Of a stretch of 64,000 nt of DNA, positions 58,102 through 64,000 are shown piece by piece. The stretch is from Tahibacter aquaticus. GTDB lineage: Bacteria; Pseudomonadota; Gammaproteobacteria; Xanthomonadales; Rhodanobacteraceae. A model generated the notes under the pieces. That model was given only the letters and a program-made list of their open reading frames with translations. It made no database searches and had not been told where the DNA came from. Positions within the stretch are counted from its first letter, which is position 1; each line of letters starts with the position of its first letter. The stretch is from contig NZ_SNZH01000007.1 in assembly GCF_004363655.1 (NCBI RefSeq), forward strand, positions 186,001-250,000. Reading direction: 5' to 3'. The translations under genes were made by a program, and so were the position numbers.

Positions 58102-58739
58102 TTCAAGAGGTAGGCACGATGAACACGGCTGAAGTCGGCACGGCATGGACGCAGCGCCTGCGCTACGTGCTGATGCTGGCCTTGTTGCTGGTCAGCGGCA
58201 TGGCGACGGCGGTGGATCCGCGCGTGGCGCAGGATTCGCGCCAGGCGTTCAAGTCCTTCGCCATGCCGCTGATCGGCAGCTGGGATTGCAACCTGCGCAC
58301 CTGGGACGACCGCTTCCACGAAAAGATGGTGGAAACGGTGCAGAAGCGCCGCTTCGAATGGGTGCTCAAGGGCAATTTCCTGCAGGAATCGATCTACGCC
58401 GTGCTGCGCGGTGGCGACACGGTGCATGTCGGCCTGAACCTGCTCAGCGTCGATCCGGAAACCACGCATATCCTGTCTAGCGGTTTCGACGCCAATGCGC
58501 CGGACCGCAGCCTGACCGTCGATGCGGAACTTGCGCCGGATCTGCGCCACCTGAGCGGCAAAGTACAGATGGCGCAGAAGAGCGATTCGGTACAGCCCGA
58601 GCGGCTCGACTGGCAATGGATCGACGAAGGCCGCATTCGATCGCGCCTGTATTCGCGCGCGTCCAATGGTCGCGAATTCCTCAACAAGGAACTGATCTGC
58701 AAGCGCTCCGCCGACAGCGCCGCCATGGCAGAGCAATGA
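58098..58739 (+). CDS. Exported protein of unknown function (DUF1579-like)
   Basis: A 213-residue protein with a hydrophobic stretch RYVLMLALLLVSGMATAVD that looks like a Sec signal, preceded by a longer basic N-region. The mature part (FAMPLIGSWDCNLRTWDDRF, VLKGNFLQESIYAVLRGGDTVHVGLNLLSVDPET) has the look of DUF1579-type beta-barrel domains. GGAGG stands before the ATG at 58098, which overlaps the AraC gene stop; a second ATG at 58119 is a possible start. No function assigned. Confidence 0.65.
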   Translation: MIQEVGTMNTAEVGTAWTQRLRYVLMLALLLVSGMATAVDPRVAQDSRQAFKSFAMPLIGSWDCNLRTWDDRFHEKMVETVQKRRFEWVLKGNFLQESIYAVLRGGDTVHVGLNLLSVDPETTHILSSGFDANAPDRSLTVDAELAPDLRHLSGKVQMAQKSDSVQPERLDWQWIDEGRIRSRLYSRASNGREFLNKELICKRSADSAAMAEQ

Positions 58740-59762
<1,023 letters not shown>

Positions 59763-60063
59763 TATGCATGTTGCAGCGCTTGCGCGCCGCGCCTCGCAGG
59801 TAGAACGTAGTAGCGCGTTGGCGTGCCGTCCCACCTCTGGCAGTTGACCGATGGGCCGGCGACAGCCGACAGTGAACAGGCCAAGCCGGAGCGCTGCGCG
59901 CGAGCGCAACGAAGCCGGTTGAGCCTGGCGGGTGCCGGCTGAGCCTGGTCGAGCAGTTCCTGGCTGTTGCCGCCACCGCACGGGCACGGCCGCCGCAGTT
60001 TGCCGGCAGACACGCCGGCGAGTTGCCAGCTCGACATCATCGATTCCGCCGTTGGGAGACTGG
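59763..60063. other. Intergenic region with a short tandem repeat
   Basis: A 301-base gap with no supportable gene. It includes two tandem copies of GCCGGYTGAGCCTGG (59914-59928 and 59934-59948), 20 bases apart, that might bind a regulator of the downstream CadC-like gene. GGGAG precedes the downstream GTG start. Confidence 0.4.
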
Positions 60064-62277
60064 GTGAGCGCCAGCATTCGAGTGTTGCGACCACAGGAAC
60101 AGACACGATTTGCGCGCCTGGGCGACTGGTTGGTCGACCTGGCCAGCAACCGTCTGTTGCGTGGCGAGCGCGAATTGCGGCCTACGCCCAAGGCCATGGC
60201 CGTGCTGCGCCAGCTGATGCTGGCCAACGGCGCACCGCAGACGCGCAGCGAATTGCTGGACACGGTGTGGAAAGACGCCTTTCCCACCGACGACGTGCTG
60301 ACTCACGCGATCACCGAACTGCGTCGTGCGATCGAGGAAGATCCCAAGCTGCCGCGGCATATCGAGACCATTCCCAAGGTCGGCTATCGCCTGCTGACGA
60401 CGGTGGAGTGGCTGGAGCAGCTGCCGGGCCGTCCCGGCGACAGCGCCGAGCAAATTGTCAGCCCGGTCAGGCTGGAGCCCGAAACACCGGCCAAGCGGCC
60501 ACAGGCCATGGCCATCGTGGTCGCGGGCATCGTCGCCATGCTGGCCTTGCTTGCGGTTTTCGGCCGCGCGCCGCCGCCTTCGCGGGTCGACATGCGCAAT
60601 CCGGTGTTCGCCTTCAACGGCCTGCCGCTGCGGCCGGTCACGGCCGAGTCCGACAGCGAAACCTTTCCCAGCATTTCTCCGGACGGCACCTCGGTAGCCT
60701 ATACCGCTCGCTATCCCGGCGACGACGGTCCACATATCTATCTGCGCGGATTGTCCGGTTCTCCGCCTATTCGCCTGAGCCGCAGCGAGGCCAACGAGGA
60801 GACCTATCCGGTGTGGTCGCCCGACGGCACCCAGATCGCTTTCGTGCGCATGCGTGGCGCCGACTGCCGTATCGTCGTGGTCGCGGCCCTGGGCGGGCGC
60901 GAACGCGAAGCGTCGAGCTGCGAGCCGTATTTCATCGACTATTTCGACTGGACCCGCGACGGCCGCTCGCTGGTGGTTTCGCGCCTGCGGGCACTGCCGC
61001 CCGGCGGCGACGGCAAGGCGCGCGTGGAAGGCACCAAAAGCCTGCACTTGCTGTCGCTGGAAGACGGCCAGGTCAGCGCGCTGGACTATCAGCGCGACAG
61101 CAGCCAGCCGGATATCCAGCCGCGCGTATCGCCGGATGGCAAGCGCATCGCGTTCCGCCGCGGCGCCGTGCCCTATAGCGACATCTTCGTCACCGCCAGC
61201 GACGGCGGTGCAGTGCGCCAGATCACTCGCCTGCGCGCACGCATCCGTGGCTATGACTGGCTGCCCGACAGCCGCCACATGCTGCTGTCCTCCGACCACA
61301 GCGGCACCCAGGGCCTGTACCTGCTCGATACGGAAAGCGGCGAGCTGGCCAATCTCGGCATCGCCGGCGGCAGCTATCCGTCGCTCAGCCGAGGCCGCGC
61401 CTATGCGGTATTCCAGCAGGACAATGCCGACGTCAATCTGCAGAGCTTCCGCTTCGATGCGTCGGTCGATGCGGCTGGCGAGGGCATCGCCTCGTCCACG
61501 CGCAGCGAATCCTGGCCGGCTTTCGCGCCGAACGACGACCGCCTGGTATTCGTATCCAACCGCGGCGGCGACTCGCAACTGTGGCTGTCCGAGCCCGGCG
61601 CGCGCACCTCGTACCAGATCACCCATCACAAGAATGTCGAACTCAGCGCGCCCAACTGGTCGCCGGACGGGCGCCGCGTGGTGTATGTCGCGCGGGGCAA
61701 TGCGCAGAGCAAGCTGTTTTCGGTCGAAGTTGATTCCGGCCAGACACGGCAGGAAAGCGACGACGGCGACAACGTGCGCTACGGCACCTATGCCGCCGAC
61801 GGGCGCAGCCTGTACTACGTTTCCGACCGCGACGGCGCCTGGCATATCTGGCAGCGCGACCTGGCCAAGCGCAGCAGCCGGCGCATCAGCGAATCCACCG
61901 CCTACAGCGTCAGCGACGGCGTTGGTAATGGAAAACTATACTTTGCCAATATCGGAGAAGGCGGCCTGTATTCGATCGACCTGGCCAGTGGCGCGGAAGC
62001 GCGCGTCAACAACAGCATCCAGTTCTGGAACATGAACGCCTGGCGCGCCGATCCCACCGGCCTGTACTACCTGTTTTCCGGCGAAGATCTGAAGATGCAG
62101 TTGTTCGTACAACCCTGGGACGGCGGCGAGCCGCGCCTGCTGCGCAAGGTCGACTGGGCCCTGGCCGAAGGCGGCCTGGCGCTGGACCGCGCCGCGACCA
62201 AGGCTGTGCTGCCCGTGGTCGCGCGCGACGACACCGATGTGATGCTGCTGGATCTCAGCTCGATCGTGAAGCCCTAG
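60064..62277 (+). CDS. CadC-like membrane regulator with TolB-like beta-propeller
   Basis: A 737-residue protein starting GTG with GGGAG upstream. Residues about 15-112 are an OmpR/PhoB-type winged helix (GDWLVDLASNRLLRGERELRPTPK, DDVLTHAITELRRAIEED, IETIPKVGYRLL). A membrane helix follows (AMAIVVAGIVAMLALLAVFG, about 148-167). The remaining 560 residues form a periplasmic WD40/TolB-like propeller (SISPDGTSVAYTARYPGDD, PVWSPDGTQIAFVRM, RVSPDGKRIAFRR, PNWSPDGRRVVYVARG). The layout is a one-component membrane-bound transcription factor sensing through the propeller. Target genes are unknown; the neighbouring PHP-type gene is a candidate. Confidence 0.87.
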   Translation: MSASIRVLRPQEQTRFARLGDWLVDLASNRLLRGERELRPTPKAMAVLRQLMLANGAPQTRSELLDTVWKDAFPTDDVLTHAITELRRAIEEDPKLPRHIETIPKVGYRLLTTVEWLEQLPGRPGDSAEQIVSPVRLEPETPAKRPQAMAIVVAGIVAMLALLAVFGRAPPPSRVDMRNPVFAFNGLPLRPVTAESDSETFPSISPDGTSVAYTARYPGDDGPHIYLRGLSGSPPIRLSRSEANEETYPVWSPDGTQIAFVRMRGADCRIVVVAALGGREREASSCEPYFIDYFDWTRDGRSLVVSRLRALPPGGDGKARVEGTKSLHLLSLEDGQVSALDYQRDSSQPDIQPRVSPDGKRIAFRRGAVPYSDIFVTASDGGAVRQITRLRARIRGYDWLPDSRHMLLSSDHSGTQGLYLLDTESGELANLGIAGGSYPSLSRGRAYAVFQQDNADVNLQSFRFDASVDAAGEGIASSTRSESWPAFAPNDDRLVFVSNRGGDSQLWLSEPGARTSYQITHHKNVELSAPNWSPDGRRVVYVARGNAQSKLFSVEVDSGQTRQESDDGDNVRYGTYAADGRSLYYVSDRDGAWHIWQRDLAKRSSRRISESTAYSVSDGVGNGKLYFANIGEGGLYSIDLASGAEARVNNSIQFWNMNAWRADPTGLYYLFSGEDLKMQLFVQPWDGGEPRLLRKVDWALAEGGLALDRAATKAVLPVVARDDTDVMLLDLSSIVKP

Positions 62278-62323
62278 GCAAGATTCCGCCGGCATTGCAC
62301 CCGGCGTGCTGCGCGCCGCCGGC

Positions 62324-64000
62324 CTAGAAAAACCCGTCGCGGAAGATCGCATCGGCCGGGTCGAGCTGGGTCACCCAGAGCGGCGCGGACCACAGCGACT
62401 TGCCGTCGTCCTGGGTAATCTTGGCATAGTAGAAATGTTCGCCCGGCGCCGGATTCAGCGTCGGCGTGGCCGTGCTTGCTGCCAGCGTGACCGTGCCGTT
62501 GCGGCCAGGCACGCCCTCGTAGATCTGCACCTGCGACGGCAGGTGTCCGCTGCTGCTGGCGTAGTCCACGCGCAATGTCAGCGCGCTGCTGTTGGCAAAG
62601 CGCATGCCCATGATCCGTTCGCCCGAGGAAAACAGCAGCTGCGCGGTCTTGTCCATGGTCGCGAATACGCGCCGGGCCAGCAGGGCGGTGCGGAAACTCT
62701 GTGGCGTCAGCGGCTGTCCGGCGGGAACCAGTACGCCGGTGCGATTGCTGTAGGCCGCGCCCCAGTTGGCGCAATGATTGTCCTGGTTGCTTGCTGGCGC
62801 GGTATGGAAACCGCGTTCGAGCAGGCGTTTCCAGGCGCCTTCAAAGCTGCTGCGGCTGGTTTCGCTTTCCGTCGTATTGACCGAGAACGCTGAGGAATTC
62901 AGTACTTCGGTCAGTACCATCACCTCGTCGCCGTCGCTGCTATAGCCCAGTGCCGTGCTGGCGACGAGAAACTGGCCCGAGGTATCCGGATGGTTGAACT
63001 GCCCAAGCGCCTGCTGACCGCGCATAAAACTGTATAACGCTGCGTAATCGCTTTTCGGCGTGTAGAAGCTGCCGATGAGCTGGTTGCTGCTGTTGTATTC
63101 CCAGTTGTAAAGGCCTTCGGCACCGATCACGTTGAGGTGGCCGCCGTCCGTCGTTACGCCCCACTCCATGCCGTACAGGGCCAGGAAATCCGCATGCGCC
63201 GCGCTGTACGCGGCGGCCTGGGCCAGGCCGTCGGCATACAGGTTGTTGGCGAATTGCGGCGTGGCGCTGGCACTGACGCCGTTGGCGCGGCCGTCGTACA
63301 TGTGGTTGTGCTCGCTGGCCATGAGGAAATCCAGGCCATGCGCATCGGCATAGGCAAACGCTGCGGCCGGGCCGAACGCACCGGCCTGCGGCGTCTCGGC
63401 GTTGTTGCAGGTACTCAGGTCGCCGCCGCCATCGCTGTGGTTGGTCTGGCTGTGCAGATTGCCGAAGTGGATGGCGTAGGGCGGGCCGTCGCTGGCAGCG
63501 CGAAGCCAGGACGTGCTGCCGGCCAGCGGCATTGGTTCGAATGACGGCATGGCGGCGAGCGGTAGCGGTCCGACGACGAAATCCCACTGCTGCAATTGCG
63601 GCAGCCGGACTGGATTGGCCAGTGCTGATTCCACCTCGACGGCAGCCAGGCCTTGCTGCAACTGCTCCGGCGTGCCTTCCAGCGTGGCCAGCCGCGCCGT
63701 GTAGATGCCGGCCTGCAAGGGCAGTCCGGCCGCGTCCGTGTCGTCCCAGCGCAGCGCCAGCCGACTGCGGCGATCCCCAGCCGCAGCGCTCCCGGTCCAT
63801 TCGCGCTGCAGGCGTCCCTGCGCATCGACGATCTGCAACTGCCAGGCCACGGCTACGGCCGAGCCGCCGGGAAACAGCAGTTCGATCACGAGTTCGCGTC
63901 CGCCGGCATTGTCGGCCTGATAGGGCACGGCCAGGCTTGCTTCCAGTTCGTCGTGTTCGACCGGTTCGCGCGCCTGTAGTGGCAGCGCGGTCAGCATCAA
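62324..64000 (-). CDS. Exported PHP-type metallohydrolase-like protein with IFRDGFF tail, start outside window
   Basis: At least 558 residues; the frame runs to the window edge. The first residues (LMLTALPLQAREP) look like the end of a signal peptide, so the start probably lies a little upstream. Metal-site features of the PHP/CehA-McbA type are HFGNLHSQTNHSDGGGD (about 178-194), FLMASEHNHMYDG and ASNQDNHCANWG. A C-terminal region precedes the ending DPADAIFRDGFF. Such proteins hydrolyse phosphoester or related bonds in some families, but the substrate is unknown. It is convergent to the CadC-like gene. Confidence 0.78.
   Translation of the reverse strand: MMLTALPLQAREPVEHDELEASLAVPYQADNAGGRELVIELLFPGGSAVAVAWQLQIVDAQGRLQREWTGSAAAGDRRSRLALRWDDTDAAGLPLQAGIYTARLATLEGTPEQLQQGLAAVEVESALANPVRLPQLQQWDFVVGPLPLAAMPSFEPMPLAGSTSWLRAASDGPPYAIHFGNLHSQTNHSDGGGDLSTCNNAETPQAGAFGPAAAFAYADAHGLDFLMASEHNHMYDGRANGVSASATPQFANNLYADGLAQAAAYSAAHADFLALYGMEWGVTTDGGHLNVIGAEGLYNWEYNSSNQLIGSFYTPKSDYAALYSFMRGQQALGQFNHPDTSGQFLVASTALGYSSDGDEVMVLTEVLNSSAFSVNTTESETSRSSFEGAWKRLLERGFHTAPASNQDNHCANWGAAYSNRTGVLVPAGQPLTPQSFRTALLARRVFATMDKTAQLLFSSGERIMGMRFANSSALTLRVDYASSSGHLPSQVQIYEGVPGRNGTVTLAASTATPTLNPAPGEHFYYAKITQDDGKSLWSAPLWVTQLDPADAIFRDGFF

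Overview
The window is about 64 kb of GC-rich chromosomal DNA. Gene content and order point to a gammaproteobacterium of the Xanthomonadales/Lysobacterales, probably near Rhodanobacteraceae. Supporting signs are the thrS-infC-rpmI-rplT-pheS-pheT-ihfA-merR cluster, the petABC-sspA-sspB block, a Sigma70_ECF-type sigma factor paired with a Ser/Thr kinase, and several secreted proteins sharing a short C-terminal tail of the type [LI]-F-x-[DN]-[GD]-[FL]. The family placement is inference. I see no insertion sequence, prophage, integron or CRISPR array.

Layout. 1-1.1 kb: end of pstB, then phoU. 1.1-3.6 kb: an inverted pair of palindromic repeats, then a minus-strand operon phoH / secreted beta-propeller / ybeY with overlapping ends. 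3.7-12 kb: an accessory block of three secreted parallel-beta-helix proteins, an outer-membrane barrel, and an ECF sigma factor with its Ser/Thr kinase; it separates phoH from miaB (12.1-13.4 kb). 13.5-20.1 kb: lytic transglycosylase, DegS-like protease, cytochrome bc1 genes (petABC), sspA-sspB and a DUF3301 protein. 20.3-23.9 kb: a second kinase fused to a formylglycine-generating-enzyme-like domain, then a membrane-tethered FHA protein. 24.1-32.1 kb: nadC, DUF1631, Trm112-like, purE-purK, sodB, grxD, a YciK-like SDR and a MarC-family protein. 32.1-39.6 kb: a fused acyltransferase resembling ornithine-lipid synthase OlsF, a large Oar-like TonB-dependent receptor, an unknown small exported protein with an operator-like dyad, and ppnN.

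39.7-44.6 kb: tRNA-Asn, a small broken gene, a FimT/GspH pseudopilin, uvrB, an FMN reductase and tRNA-Val. 45-48.5 kb: a TonB-dependent receptor convergent with an esterase-TPR protein, plausibly siderophore uptake and hydrolysis. 48.6-56.6 kb: the thrS-to-merR translation cluster. Its leader holds a strong candidate attenuator: a nine-codon peptide with three Thr codons, a candidate antiterminator and an intrinsic terminator just before thrS. infC appears to start at AUC. 56.7-64 kb: tRNA-Pro, an AraC-family regulator with a coupled exported protein, proline iminopeptidase, a CadC-like regulator with a TolB-like propeller, and an exported PHP-type protein cut by the window edge.

The observations most worth follow-up are the thrS leader attenuator, the shared C-terminal tail on five exported proteins, and the two Ser/Thr-kinase modules (one with an ECF sigma factor, one with FGE and FHA partners). 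All assignments come from reading translated sequence and motifs; no database search was run.
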